Shown in pieces: positions 11,558 to 24,017 of a DNA stretch of 64,000 nt (its first letter is position 1; every line of letters begins with the position of its first letter). The notes beneath the pieces were generated by a model. That model ran no database searches. It was not told the DNA's origin and was given only the letters and a program-made list of their open reading frames with translations. Source of the DNA: Desmodus rotundus (lineage: Eukaryota; Chordata; Mammalia; Chiroptera; Phyllostomidae); contig NC_071392.1 in NCBI RefSeq assembly GCF_022682495.2, positions 53,655,459-53,719,458 of the forward strand, in the 5' to 3' direction. Position numbers and translations under genes: made by a program.

Positions 11558-11715
11558 CCTATTATTTATACAGTTTATAACTTTACATAATTATCTCATT
11601 TGGTCTTTATAAACTTTGTAGGTGATGAAGAAACTGAGACTCAGAATCTAAATGATTTGACCTAATCTTGCTAATGGTGATGACATCATAAATTTAAATC
11701 TGATGGTTCTGTTTC
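11558..11715 (-). repeat. MIR SINE
   Basis: Reversed MIR core: 'attatctcatttggtctttataa', 'gatgaagaaactgagactcagaat', 'gatttgacctaatcttgctaatgg'. Confidence 0.7.
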
Positions 11716-12198
11716 TAAATTTTATATTCTTTCTGTTGCTTTTCTTCTGTCTTCTGGGAGATGTATTTAGGACCAATAGTCTGAACTTAGAGCTCATTGA
11801 ACAGAAATGGACACGTAATTAAAGGTGTCCAAATTAGAATGTGCCCAAGAGATGGCAGGTTTTCTCGCAGTGGTGGTTTTCAGTTAGAGGCAGGTGTTTA
11901 TCCCTGCAGCTCTCTTCTCCCTACCCTTGACCCTGGGTCCCACCCTGAGCAGAGATACCATGGAAATTCCACATTGTTATTTGGCTCTTTACAATGCCTT
12001 CCACGTATCCTTTCAGTGATGAAATTCTGTTATGTATAAAGGTCCATAGCCATGTCTGCTTCCATAAGAATTTGCACATCAGAGATGTTGCTGAGCTTCT
12101 TGCCTTCTCATTTTACTATACCTACTAAATTTTTTATTAAATTATTGAAAATACTAAATTATAAGTCGTGACTATCTCTGCCTAGTCCCTTAATTTCT

Positions 12199-12903
12199 TA
12201 AAAATGCATCTTATTGACTATGCTATTACAGTTATCCTAATATTTCCCCTTTTGCCCCCCCTCCATCCAGTACCCCCTTCCCTCCAGCACTCTCCCCCTT
12301 ATTTCATGTCTATATGTCATACATATAAGTTCTTAGGCTTCTCCATTTCCTAAACTATACTTAACCTCCTCCTGTCTCTTTTGTACCTATAAATTATGTG
12401 TCTTAATCCCCACACTGTTTTACCCATTACCCACTTTCCTCCTCTCAGCTGATAACCCTCCAAATCTATAGAGAATCATAGATCTCTATATCTATGATTC
12501 TGTTCCTGTTCTAGTTGTTTGCTTAGGTTTTTTCTTTTTTTTTTAAGATTCAGTTGTTGATAATTGTGAATTTATTGCCCTTTTAAGGTTTATAGTTTTA
12601 ATCTTCTTTTTCTAAAATAAGTCCCTTTAACATTTTATGTAATAATGGCTTGGTGATGATGAACTCCTTTAGCATTACCTTGTCTGGGAAGCACTTTATC
12701 TGCCCTTCCATTCTAAATGATAGTTTTGCTGGATAGAATAATATTGGTTGTAGGTCCTTGCTTTTCATCACTTAGAATAATTCTTGGCAGTTCCTTCTTA
12801 CCTGCAAAGTTTCTTTCAAGAAATCAGGTGATAGTCTTATGGAAACTTCTTTGTAGGTAACTTTCTGCCTTTCTCTTATTGCTTTGAAGAGTCTCTCTTT
12901 ATC
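12199..12903 (-). mobile_element. HAL1: HAL1, 3' part, split by L1
   Basis: The reversed HAL1 3' end (TTGACTATGCTATTACAG near 12213), 3' UTR and C-terminal ORF1 stretch run to the L1 insertion. The element resumes at 17547. The sequence is more diverged than the HAL1 copies at 721 and 19289, in keeping with its being the host of an old L1. Confidence 0.85.
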
Positions 12904-12919
12904 AAAAAATATGAAGATA

Positions 12920-13442
12920 GCTTAAGGGAACTGCAGAACAACATGAAACACAACAACTTTTGAATCATAGGAATACCAGAGGGAGAAGTAATGGAGCAAG
13001 GGAAAGAAAACCTATTTGAAAAAAATAATGATAGAAAATTTTCCCTAACCTGGAGAGGAGAAAAGCCATGAAAATTCAGGAAGCACAGAGAATCCCATTC
13101 ATCTTGATTGGACCCAAAGAGGTTCAATTCCAAGACACATCACAATTAAAATGCCAAATTTTAAAGAGAAAGAGAGAATCTTAAAAGCAGCAAGGGAGAA
13201 ACAGATAGTAACATACAGGGGAGCTCTTATAAGGCTAGCAACTGATTTTTCAACAGAAACACTACAAGACAGAAGGGAATGGCAAGTAAGGAAAAGCTAA
13301 GGCCTGTGACCAAGACTACTCTACCCAACAAGGCTCTCAATTAAAATGGAAGGTGAAATAATGAGTTTCCCATACAAAAGAAGGCTAAAAGAATGTCCCT
13401 CTACTAAACCAATAGTGCAAAAGATGCTAAAGGCACTGCTAT
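12920..13442 (+). pseudogene. L1 ORF1 remnant
   Basis: Segments matching the RRM and C-terminal domain of L1 ORF1p are readable in shifting frames, for example 'ELRQNNMKHNNF'-like text near 12930 and the stretch before the stop near 13441. The N-terminal coiled coil is lost. Confidence 0.75.
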
Positions 13443-13489
13443 AAGAAGAGGAAGAAAAAGAGTAAGAGAGAGAGGAACACAAGTACAAA

Positions 13490-14005
13490 GGAGGCAAAAT
13501 TAATAAGTATCTATCAATAACAGCCTTAAATGTAAATGGATTAAATGCTCCAAACAAATGACATAGGGTAGCTGAGTAGATAAGAAAACATGACCCATAC
13601 ATATGTTGCCTATAAAAGACCCACCTCAGAACAAAAGACCTACACAGACTGAAAGTGAAGAGTTGGAAAAAAAATATTCCAAGCAAATGGACAATACTTA
13701 TATCACACAAAATACAGTTCAAACGAAGGCCATAAAAAGAGACAAAGACAGACACTTCATAATACTAAAGTAAATAATTCATCAAGAAGATGTAACCCTT
13801 GCAAACATATGTGAGCCCAACCAACATAGGAGTACCCAAATATATAACAAAAATTGTTATATATTTTTCAAGAAAGATATAGACAGCAACACTCTTATAG
13901 TTGGGAATTTCAAAACCCTACTATAAACAATAGATACATCTTCCAAACAAAATATCAACAAGGATATTGAGGCACTGAACAATGCCCTAGATCAAATGGA
14001 CTTAA

Positions 14006-14056
<51 letters not shown>

Positions 14057-17000
14057 CTTTTCATCCCAAAGAAGCAAAATGAATTATTTTCAAATGCACA
14101 TGGAACATTTCTAAAGATAGACCACATGGTAGGACATAAAACAAGCCTCAACAAATTCAAGAAAATTGAAATCATATCAAGCATTTTCTCCAACCACAAG
14201 GGACTGAAACTTGAAACCAACCTCAAGGAAAAAACTCAAAAACATTCAGCTTCATGGAGATTGAATAGCATGCTATAACATAATGAATGGGTTAACAATG
14301 AAATCAAGGAAGAAATAAAAAAATTTCTGGAAACAAATGAAAATGGATGCACAACAGTCCAAAACCTATGGGACACAGCAAAGGCAGTCCTGTGAAGGAA
14401 GTGGAAGTTCATAGTGATACAGGCCTACCTAAGAAAGATATAAACATTTCAAATAAAAGACCTAACCCTACATCTACAAGAACTGGAGGAACAACAACAA
14501 AGACAGCCCAGAGCAAGTAGAAAGAAGGAAATAACCAAGATGAGAGCAGAATTAAATGATGTAGAGGCTAAAAGGCAATTCAAAGGATCAATAAATCCAG
14601 AATCTCATTCTTTGAAAAGATAAACAAAATTGGCAAGCCTTTACCTACACTCATCAAGAAAAAAGAGAAAGCACCCAAAGAAATAAAATCAAAAATGAAA
14701 GAGGAGAGATTACAACTGATACCACAAAAATACAAAGATTGTAAGAAATTACTACAAATAACTATATGCCAAGACATTTGAAAGCCTGGGTGAAATTAAT
14801 GAATTTATAGAAAAATATAATTTTCCAAAACTGAATCAAGAAGAAGCAGAACCCTGAACAGACCAAAAACAGCAAGTGAAATTGAAGCAGTAATCAAAAA
14901 ACTCCCAGTACAAAAAGCTTTGGAGCTGATGGTTTCACAGGAGAATTTTACAAAACATTTCGGAAAGAGTTAACCCCTATCCTTCTCAGATACTCCAAAA
15001 AATCCAAGAAGAGAGAAGACTCCCAAACTTTTTAAATGAGTCCAGCATCATCCTAATCCCCAAACCAGATGAAGACATAACTAAGAAAGAAAACTTCAGG
15101 CCAATATATCTGATGAATATAGACACTAAATTCTTCAACAAAATATTGGCAAACTACATCCAGCAATACATTTAAAAAATCATACACCATGATCAAGTGG
15201 GCTTCATCCCAGGAATGCAAGGATGGTACAATATTCACAAATCAATAAACATAATACATCACATAAAAAGAAGGAAAGACTAAAATCACATGATCATATC
15301 AATAGATGTGGAAAAAGCATTTGATAAGGGTCAGCGCCCATTTATGACAAAAACACTCAGCAAAGTGGGAGTAGAGTGACCATTCCTCATCATGATAAAG
15401 GCCATATATGAGATACCTATGGCCAGCATCATACTCAATGGACAAACACTGAAAGCTTTCTCACTAAGGAGTAAGACAAGGATGTCAGCTATTACCACTT
15501 CTATTCAACATAGTATTGGAAGTCCTAGCTACAGCAATCACACAAGAAAAAGAAACAAAGGGCATCCAAATTGGAAAAGAGGGAGTAAAACTTTCACTTT
15601 CGCAGATGACATGGTACTATACATAGAAAACCCTGTAGACTCCTCCAAAACACTTCTTGGCCTAATAAATGAATTTGGCAAAATGGTGGGATACAAAGTC
15701 AACAATCAAAAATCGAAGTCATTTTTGTACACCAACAAGGAACTATCAGAAACAGAAATCAGGGAAAAAATCCCCTTTACTATAGCAACAAGAAAAATAA
15801 AGTACCTAGGAGTAAACCTAACCAAGATAGTAAAAGACCTGTACTCAGAAAACTATATAACACTGAAAAAAGAAATTAAGGAAGGCACAAATAAATGGAA
15901 GCATATACTGTGTTCATGGATTAGAAGAATAAACATTATCAAAAATGTCCATACTACCAATAGCTATTTATAGATTCAGTACAATCCTTATCAAAATACC
16001 AATGAATAAATTACAGATATAGAACAAACATTTAAAAAAATTATATGGAACCATAAATGACCCTGAGTACCCACAGCAATTTTTTTTTGAAAAAGAACAA
16101 AGTAGGAGGGATCATAATACCTGATATCAAACTATATGACAAGGCCACTGTAATCAAAACTGTCTGGTACTGGCATAAGAACAGACATATAGACCAATAG
16201 AACAAAATAGAGAGCTCAGAAATAAACTCATGTCTCTATGGTCAATTAATATTTGACAAAAGGGTCAGAAGCATAAAATGGAGCAAAAATAGCCTCTTCA
16301 ACTAATGGTATTGTGAGACCTGGACAACTACATGCAAAAAAATGAAACTTGACCACGAACTTAACTCAATACATAAATATAGTCCCAACATGGATAAAAG
16401 ACTTAAATGTAAGTCATGACACCATAAAATTCTTCGAGGAGAACACAGGTAGGAAAATCTCAGATTTTTTACACAGCAATATTTTCACCAATATGTCCCC
16501 TAGAGGAAGGGATATAAAGGAAAGAATAAACAAACAGGACTTCATCAAGATAAAATTCTTCTGCACAGCTAAAGAAAACATCAGCAAAATGAAAAGGGAA
16601 TCAACCATATGGGAAAATATATTTGCCAATGATACCTTGAACAGGGATTTGATCTCCAAAATATATTAAAAACTCACATGACTGCACACTAGGAAGACAA
16701 ATAATCCAGTGAAAAAATGGGCAAAAGACCTGAACAGATGCATATGAAAGGATGCTCAGCATCACTAGCCACCAGAGAAATGCAAATTAAAACCACAAGG
16801 AGATACCACTTCATACCTGTCAGAATGGCCATCACAAACAAATCACAAGCAACAAGTGCTGGCAAGGTTGTGGAGAATAGGGAACCCTAGTGCACTGTTG
16901 GTGGGAATGCAGGCTGGTGCAGCCACTGTGGAAAACCGTATGGAATTTCCTTAAAAAATTGAAAATGGAATGGCCTTTTGACAAGGCAACTCCACTGCTG

Positions 17001-17300
17001 GGATTATACTCTAAGAACCCTGAATCACCAATTCAAAAGAACCTATGCACCCCAATGTTCATAGCAGCACAATTTACAATAGCCAAGTGCTGGGAGAAAC
17101 CTAAGTGCCCATCAGTTAATGAGTGGATCAAAAAAAAAATGTGGTACATTTACACAATGGAATACTACACAACAAAAAGAAAGAAGGAGTTTCTACCCTT
17201 TGAGACAGCACAGATAGAACTGGAGAGCATTATGTTAAGTGAAATAAGACTGGTGGTGAAAGACAAATACCATATGATCTCACCTATAAGTGGAACCTAA
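13490..17300 (+). pseudogene. L1 ORF2 remnant (endonuclease, reverse transcriptase, C-terminal domain)
   Basis: The start ('NVNGLN'-type text near 13530) and much of the endonuclease domain are present but broken. A (TA)n run at 14009-14055 lies inside it. The reverse transcriptase region keeps the catalytic FADDM motif at 15599-15613 within a 193-codon open stretch (15392-15973). The C-terminal Cys-containing region with 'HCWWEC' is in the open stretch 16890-17300. ORF2 supplies nicking and target-primed reverse transcription in functional L1; this copy cannot encode it as one protein. Confidence 0.88.
14009..14055. repeat. (TA)n microsatellite inside L1 ORF2
   Basis: About 23 TA units follow 'cttaagtga'. 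They seem to have expanded from a short ATATAT stretch native to L1 ORF2. Confidence 0.95.
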
Positions 17301-17546
17301 TCAACAAAACAAACAAGCAAGCAAAACATGACCAGAGACATGGAAATAAAGAACAAACTGATAATCAACGGGGGGAGGGGGATAATGGGGGAAAGAGGTG
17401 GATGGTTGTCAAGTATCGTGTATAAAGGATGCATGAAGAAAGTCAAAATCTGGTAGGACTGAGGGTGGTAGGTGGGGGTCATTGGGGAGGGGAGAATGTT
17501 GGGGGAAAATGGAGATAACTGTACTTGAACAATAAAAAAAACACAT

Positions 17547-18871
17547 TCTCTCTTTATCTTTAATGTTTGACATTTTCATTATGATGTGTCTTGATGTGGC
17601 CCTCTTTGGGTCCAACTTGTTTGGGACTCTGTGCTTCCTGGACTTGTATGTTTATTTCCTTCACCAAATTAGGGAAGTTTTCTTTCATTATTTTTTCAAA
17701 TGAGTTTTCCATTTCTTGCTCTTCATCTCTTTCTGGACCTCCTATGATTCGAATGTTGGTACAATTGAAGTTGTCCCATAGGTTCCTAAGCCTATTCTCA
17801 TTTTATTGAATTCCATTTTTCTTCCTGATGTTCTGATTGAATGCTCTTTCCTTCTTTGTGTTCCAAATCATTAATTTGATTCTTGGATTCATCCTCTCCA
17901 CTGTTGCTTCCCTGTCCATTTTTCTGTATTTCATTTAGTATAAAGTTCATTTCTTCCGTTATGTTTTCAGTGTACTCAGTGAGTTCTTTGAGCATCCTTA
18001 TCACCAGTGGTTTGAACTCTGCATCTAACAGGTTGGCTATCTCTATTCCATTTAGTTCGTTTTCTGGGATTTTGTTCTGTTCTTTCATTTGGGCCTTATT
18101 TCTTTATCTCCTCAATTGGACAGTCTCCCTGTGTTTATTTCTGTGTATTAGGTAGAGGTACTCTTACTCCCTCTCTTAGAAAAGGCACCTATAAATTGTA
18201 TGGGGAACCTTATATAATCGCCAGGGCAGGACAACCCCCTTCACCACCTTGTGTTTCTATGTGGGGGAAGGGCTCAGAAAAGGTACTGTGCTGCTGCCTG
18301 GCTTCAGGAGGGTTGCCCGGCACTAGCCCTGTGTTCAGTCACTACACCCACTCCCCATATGTGACTGGTGCCTTTCCTGCTGTTATCCTGGTGGTGAATC
18401 CCAGAGTAGGTAGGTTTGCATGCATTCTAAGTCTATGTGGGCTCTTTAAATGAACTGTCCTGAAAATTTGGCAGTTTCTTCTGCTGCCCCAGTCCCCAGT
18501 GGTTTTTACAGCTAGAAGTTATGGGGATTTATCTTCCTGGTGCTGGAAGCTTGGGCTGTGTGGTCTGCCCTGGGGCTGGGATAGCTCACTCCCAAGGTAT
18601 CCCTCCTGATTTTTATCCCACATATGAGTGTGGGACCTCCACCTCTCTGCACCACACTGTGTCTGCATGCCTTTCTGCCCATCTCTGCAACTCCACCTCT
18701 CCTACCCGTCTGGATTAATGTGGCTTCTTTAAATCCTTGGTTGTTGGACATCCATACAGCTCTAATTTCTGACAGTTCTGGTTGTTATTTGTTTTGAGAT
18801 AAAGTTGTAATTCTCTCTGTGGTTGTGCAAGGAGGTGAAGCATGTCTACCTACACCTCCATGTTGACCAGA
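17547..18871 (-). mobile_element. HAL1: HAL1, 5' part, split by L1
   Basis: The element reads on after the second copy of the 12-bp duplication with 'tttaatgtttgacattttcattatgatgtgtcttg', the reversed ORF1 RRM region. It continues through the coiled-coil part to a 5' UTR ending near 18871 ('cctccatgttgaccag'). The outer duplication is uncertain: 'agtcccttaattt' near 12184 versus 'agtctttcattaattt' near 18872. Confidence 0.85.
17559..18088 (-). pseudogene. HAL1 ORF1 remnant
   Basis: An open 96-codon minus-strand stretch (17798-18088) starts 'MKEQNKIPENELNG' and holds 'SNLLDAEFK'-like coiled-coil text. The RRM part follows in another frame. The C-terminal part lies across the L1 at 12650-12903. 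Confidence 0.75.
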
Positions 18872-18879
18872 AGTCTTTC

Positions 18880-19274
18880 ATTAATTTTTAAATTAATATT
18901 TGTATTATTTTCTTTCTTCCTGTAGTAGGCCAGTATATTTTAAATGAAAGCTAACAGTGTTTCCTAACAAATAGTTGGAAAGTAAATTTTGTATTTCACA
19001 TTGCCAGATGATATTTATCTATAATTTTTTTCATTCAGAGCACTTAAACATTCATATTAAAATGTAGTAATGCAAACCATTTCTGACAATTTTATGTTTT
19101 ATTGTTTTTGTGTTTGCCAGTATTTATACATTAGTAATAATTGGTCTTTCCATCAGGTTTATGATTTTTATTTTGATAGTTTTAACATATATGAGAACAT
19201 ATTTCCATGGTATAGTGTTTTTTAAATCTGATATAGAAGGAAGATTTATTTTAGTTTTATGATCATACATTATA
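18880..19274. other. Unassigned AT-rich sequence
   Basis: Sequence between two HAL1 insertions; no feature is seen. Confidence 0.35.
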
Positions 19275-19695
19275 TAATTCCTACCTTTATTTTATTTTTT
19301 AAATATATTTCTTGATTATGCTATTACAGTTGTCCCATTTCCCCCCACTCACTCCACTCCATCCTGCCCAAACCCTCCCTCCCACATTCGCCCCCTATAG
19401 TTCATGTCCATGGGTCATACTTATAAGTTCTTTGGCTTCTACATTTCCTACACTATTCTTACCCTCCCCCTGTCTATTTTCCACCTATCATCTATGCTAC
19501 TTATTCTCTGTACCTTTCCCCCCTCTCCCCCTCCCACTCCCCTATTGACAACCCTCCATGTGATCTCCATCTCTATGGTTCTGTTCCTGTTGTAGTTGTT
19601 TGCCTAGTTTGCTCTTGTTTTTGTTTTAGGTGTGGTCGTTAATAACTGTGAGTTTGCTGTCATTTTTCCTGTTCCTATTTTTGATCTTCTTTTTC

Positions 19696-20394
19696 TTAGG
19701 TAAGTCCCTTTAACATTTCATATAACAAGGGCTTGGTGATGATGAACTTCTTTAACTTGACCTTATCTGAGAAGCACTTTATCTTCCCTTCCATTCTAAA
19801 TGATAGCTTTGCTGGATACAGCAATCTTGGATGTAGGACCTTGCATTTAATCTTGGGTAATGTAATTATGATGTGCCTTGGTGTGTTTCTGCTTGAGTCC
19901 AGCTTGTTTGGGACTCTCTGAGCTTCCTGGATTTCCTGGAAGTCTATTTCCTTTGCCAGATGAGGGAAGTTCTCCTTCATTATTTGTTCAAATAAGTTTT
20001 CAATTTTTTGTTCTTCCTCTTCTCCTTCTGGCACCCCTATAATTCGGATGTTGGGATGTTTCAAGATGTCCTGGAGGTTCCTAAGCCTCTCCTCATTTTT
20101 CCAAATTCTTGTTTCTTCCTTCTTTTCTGGTTGGATGTTTCTTTCTTCCTTCTGGTCCACACCGTTAATTTGAGTCCCAGTTTCCTTCGCATCACTATTG
20201 GTTCCCTGTACATTTTCCTTTGTCTCTCTTAGCATAGCCTTCATTTTTTCATCTAGTTTTCGAACAAATTCAACCAATTCTGTGAGCGTCTTAATAATCA
20301 GTGTTTTGAACTGTGTATCCGATAGGTTGGCTATCTGTTCGCTGCTTAGTTGAATTATTTCTGGAGCTTTGAAGTGTTCTGTCAGTTGGGCCAT
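19696..20394 (-). CDS. HAL1 ORF1 protein with in-frame deletion
   Basis: The frame is open for 232 codons, starting 'MAQLTEHFKAPEIIQ'. The coiled coil and most of the RRM are kept, including 'IGVPEGEEEEQ'. Compared with the intact copy at 1460-2290, about 52 residues from the RRM end into the C-terminal domain ('KERILEAAREK' to 'VMKGKD') are replaced by five residues. This is a net loss of about 47 codons, in frame. The tail resumes at 'LHPRLLYPAKLSFRMEGK'. The lost part includes conserved residues needed for nucleic-acid binding and annealing in L1 ORF1p, so the product is probably defective. Expression is unknown. Confidence 0.75.
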   Translation of the reverse strand: MAQLTEHFKAPEIIQLSSEQIANLSDTQFKTLIIKTLTELVEFVRKLDEKMKAMLRETKENVQGTNSDAKETGTQINGVDQKEERNIQPEKKEETRIWKNEERLRNLQDILKHPNIRIIGVPEGEEEEQKIENLFEQIMKENFPHLAKEIDFQEIQEAQRVPNKLDSSRNTPRHIIITLPKIKCKVLHPRLLYPAKLSFRMEGKIKCFSDKVKLKKFIITKPLLYEMLKGLT

Positions 20395-21138
20395 TTTTTT
20401 TTTGTTTTGGCATGTCTGTTACTTAAAGAGGTGGAGCCTTAGGTGTTCACTGGGGCGGGGTAATGTTGGTCTCTGCAGTGTGATGCCGTACATGGGGGAG
20501 GGGCCGAGAGGGAACAATGGCGCCCATTCCACTCTCCACTGGATTTCAATATTTCATTCCACTACCCACAATCAAATTGGGCCCCTCTGGTGCTGGTTCC
20601 CGAGTAGGTGGGCTTGTGCATACTCTAGGCCCCTGTGGGTCTCTCCAAGGACCTCTCCTGTGAGGCTGGGAGTCTCTCCTGCTGCTGCCCCAACCCCCAC
20701 GGGCGCTTTCAATGGGAGGTTTGAGGCTTTATTTCATCGGGCTGGAGCCCTGGTTTGCACAGTCTGCTTCGCTCCCCGTCTGGTTTATCTGTGCGTGAAT
20801 GTGGGACCGCAGGGTGCTACAGGCAGCTCTGCCTGCCCCGTTCTCCGCCACTCTGAGTCCGGCCCTCTTGGGTTATCTCTGCAGGAATGTGGGGCCGAGG
20901 GGTCTGCTGGTGGTCAGACTGCCTGCCCCGTTGGTCCCACACTCCGCCAGTCTGGGTCCCGCCATGGCAACGTGAGTCCTCTCCGCCCAGGTGCCCATCT
21001 CCGTCCCTCCTACCCGTCTGGATGAATGTTTATTTTTTATTTCCTTGGTGTGGGACTTTCTTGCCATTCGATTTTCTGTCAGTTCTGGTTGTGCGAGGAG
21101 GCACAGTGTGTCTACCTATGCTGCCATCTTGATTCTCC
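20395..21138 (-). promoter_or_regulatory. HAL1 5' UTR, presumed internal promoter
   Basis: A GC- and CpG-richer 5' UTR homologous to 721-1459. On the opposite strand a reading frame of 218 codons stays open across it (20369-21025). Confidence 0.5.
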
Positions 21139-21249
21139 TAATTCCTACCTTTTATGTCACAGATGTAACAACCAACCAGAGGTTTTAAAAATTTTCTTTT
21201 ACTCAAAATCATTTGCGATGTAATATCAGGCTGATGATTTGTTTTAAAA

Positions 21250-21479
21250 CAAAACACAACCAGAGACATTGAAGGTAAGAACAATCTAACAATAGCCAGA
21301 GGGGAGTGGGGAAGGGTCAGTGGGGAGAAAGGTTTTCAGGAACTACTCTAAAGGACACATGGACAAAACCAAGGGGGAGGGTGGAAGCAAGGGAGGAAGG
21401 TGGGTTTGGCTGGGGTGGGGTAAAAGGGTGGGGAGAAAATTCAGACAACTCTAATTGAACAACAATAAAATAATTTTTT
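21250..21479 (+). mobile_element. L1: L1 3' end, 5'-truncated
   Basis: 'acaaccagagacattgaag' leads into a G-rich 3' UTR and 'aattgaacaacaataaaataa' plus a T/A tail. An 8-bp repeat TTTTAAAA flanks it (21242 and 21480), which is too short to be sure of. It carries no coding sequence. Confidence 0.85.
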
Positions 21480-21489
21480 TTTTAAAAGA

Positions 21490-22509
21490 AAGTGTTAGGG
21501 ACTTGCCTTTTCATTTATTTCTCTCTCCTCTTTTTGAGCAAAAGTATTCATAGATAACTTAGGCTCATGTTTCAAAATATAGATATGCTTTTCTCCTTTT
21601 CCTTTCATTTTTATTCAGGAGTTAGACAGGTATTGTAGACTCCTCCTTGATTTATAACTTGTCCTAGAAGATGAATATTAGGGTATTTTGGAAAGTAGCC
21701 AGTCAAAGACATTTGAATGATTTTAGCAGAATATGGTGTACAGATGAAAGAAAGATAAAAAATCCTGGGTATGGCCATGAGGATTGCATAGTATGGCTTT
21801 TCTTTATTGGGTAATAAGTTTGGTTTTGAAAAAAATATATCTGAATTAGAAAGAAACTAAGCTTCATGTCAAGCGTGCTGATATTTTCTATTACTAGACT
21901 TATCATACTTTATATGATTTTTCTTTGCTATATTACTACCCATTCAGCTTTCAAAGTAGCCACGAAGAGTTTTCATTTTTGATTCTGACTTTACACAGTA
22001 ACAACAGGCTGTTCGGTGGCTTTTCTCTATATGTTATATTTTAAATGAATGAACATAAAGCTGGTTTCTACAAAATGTTGGACACTGCCAGGATAGAGAC
22101 ATGACCAGTGTTCAGTTTCCATACTCATACAATTGGAGGAATGCTGCAAAGCAATAAATATCGTGCTTTTGAGATGAGGCTGGCCTATAATCAACCATGG
22201 TGTGTTGGAGCCAGGGCCTGAACTGACACTATGTGACTGTGCACATCTTTTCCTAATTCCATGTTCAGTGACATCACCTTGGTAGCTTGAAATCCATTGG
22301 TGGGACTATTTACACCATAGTAATCAGCAAATGTTATAAATCAGAATTTTTCCTTGACCCCAAAGAGCTGGTTGGTAAGCATTTACCTGCATAACACTGG
22401 TTTGAGCACACTTAATTTGTGTGACTTTGCCTGGCATATTTAACACCTCATTGAGCCTCATTTTCTTTCCATCTCTGTAAAATGTAGGAAGCTAGTAGTA
22501 CTTCACAAC
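21490..22509. other. Unassigned non-coding sequence
   Basis: No gene or repeat family is recognised. Confidence 0.35.
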
Positions 22510-22520
22510 AGTTTTGAAAA

Positions 22521-22829
22521 CAAATACCATATGATCTCACCATTAACAGGAACCTAATCAACAAAATGAACAAGCAAGCAAAGTATAGCCAGAGACATTG
22601 AAATTGAGAACAGGCTGACAGTGACCAGAGGGGGATGTGAGGGGATAATGGGGAAAAAGGGTGGAGCGCTTACAATTATAAAGGACATATGGACAATAAC
22701 AAGGTGGGGGTGGAAACAGGGGAGGGAGGTGGGGAGGGTTAGGGTGGTGGAGAGGGGTGGGAAGAAAAGGCAGAAAACTGTATTTGAACAACAATAAAAA
22801 AATGTTAAAAAAATAAATATCAAAAAAAA
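22521..22829 (+). mobile_element. L1: L1 3' end, 5'-truncated, with TSD
   Basis: It begins in the last codons of ORF2 ('ataccatatgatctcacc'), then the G-rich 3' UTR and 'gtatttgaacaacaataaaaaaatg' with an A-rich tail. AGTTTTGAAAA flanks it at 22510-22520 and 22830-22840, a perfect 11-bp duplication. Confidence 0.92.
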
Positions 22830-22840
22830 AGTTTTGAAAA

Positions 22841-24015
22841 AAAATACAATAACATAGGTGACAACACTTAATATAGCACTTAATGAATGAGTTTCATAGT
22901 AACAATAATGATAAAATATTTATTTGAAGCACAAATAAATTGTGTGTTAATTTATAGGACTGCTTTACTCACTGTTAGGTAAGTAGCAAGAGGAAATAGA
23001 TTGCAAAACACTAGGAGAAACTTCTGTTTTTAAATGGACATAGTCTTAGAGAGCTCTTTCCATTATCAGTCTTTTAATGTTTTTGGTTTAATTCAGTATC
23101 TATTTTCAGTATTTATCATAGGACAAACCACTATGGTAAGTATAGCAAGGACTATATTTTATATTTGCAGCCTGTTTCCTTTTGCTACTTTTGCGACAAT
23201 GAGTAAACCAATTCTAGCAGTAAGCACTAATAATTTACCATTTGTTTTTTATTCATTTTACCTTCTAAGACATTTTATTATATTTATTTAGTATACATAC
23301 TTATTATTATTATATTTATTATTTTAGTTGAGGAGTAAACGGGAAGCAAAAAATTGAAGATACAAAAGGAAGTCAACAGTTACAGCCCAGCAAAATCATT
23401 AGAAGGAACATTGTGAATGAGAGAGCTTTTCCATGTTTTTTTTCCCCTGTTTTTTACTTGTAGCGATCAGTGATAAAAATGGGCCAATGTGTATACTCTT
23501 AGAGTCAGCTGGAGTTGCTGAGTTGCATATTGCTCCCTGGCTTGTAGCTTGTGAGGACGGAATCACAAGGGTGGGGTGGATGGAAGTAGCTACCTAAGGA
23601 GAAAGAACTATATTAAATCTCTGGGACTTTTGCCTATAAAGCCAAGCAGCACAGGAGAGGCTGGGCATGGCCTGCAAATCAGCCCTGAGGGTGATCAGAA
23701 GAGGCTACAGTGAGGTTTCCTGACATATGGAGGAGTTGCAGAAATCTGGTGATAAAAGGAGAAGGGTATTTCAATAGCTTGAGGAGAAGGTAACAGGCAA
23801 GAGAAAATTAGAGATGCAGGATGTGAAATCAAATGATGGAACTTCCCTCTTAATGTAGACCATCTGGTCATCATATCTTTAAGTCTGTGAGTTCTCAGAC
23901 ATTTTTTTTTCATCTTATAGCGTGATGACCATATGTCCCAGATTTCCTAGAATAGGCCAGATTTCAAATATTTTTGCCATTGTTAGACCATTGGTTCCAA
24001 GTCAGGACTGGAAAA
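22841..24015. other. Unassigned non-coding sequence
   Basis: No coding region is supported and no repeat is recognised. Confidence 0.35.
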
Positions 24016-24017
24016 TA

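Larger units (their letters stand above)
12904..17546 (+). mobile_element. L1: L1 retrotransposon inserted in HAL1
   Basis: Starting inside ORF1, the element runs through ORF2 to a purine-rich 3' UTR ending 'tgtacttgaacaataaaaaaaa'. TCTCTCTTTATC occurs at 12892-12903 and at 17547-17558, a perfect 12-bp target duplication, and the HAL1 reads on across it. The 5' UTR and ORF1 start are missing by truncation. Numerous stops and frameshifts show that it is dead. Confidence 0.92.
19289..21138 (-). mobile_element. HAL1: Full-length HAL1
   Basis: A complete minus-strand element: 5' end AGGAGAATCAAGATGGCAG near 21138, a GC-rich 5' UTR, ORF1 (20394 to 19696), a purine-rich 3' UTR and the terminal motif near 19311. 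TAATTCCTACCTTT is present at 19275-19288 and 21139-21152, a perfect 14-bp target duplication. It is very close in sequence to the copy at 721-2708, apart from an internal ORF1 deletion. The perfect duplication argues for a fairly recent insertion. Confidence 0.93.

Noticed and set aside
13321..13755. 144-codon minus-strand frame
   Set aside because: Antisense shadow of L1 ORF1/ORF2 sequence.
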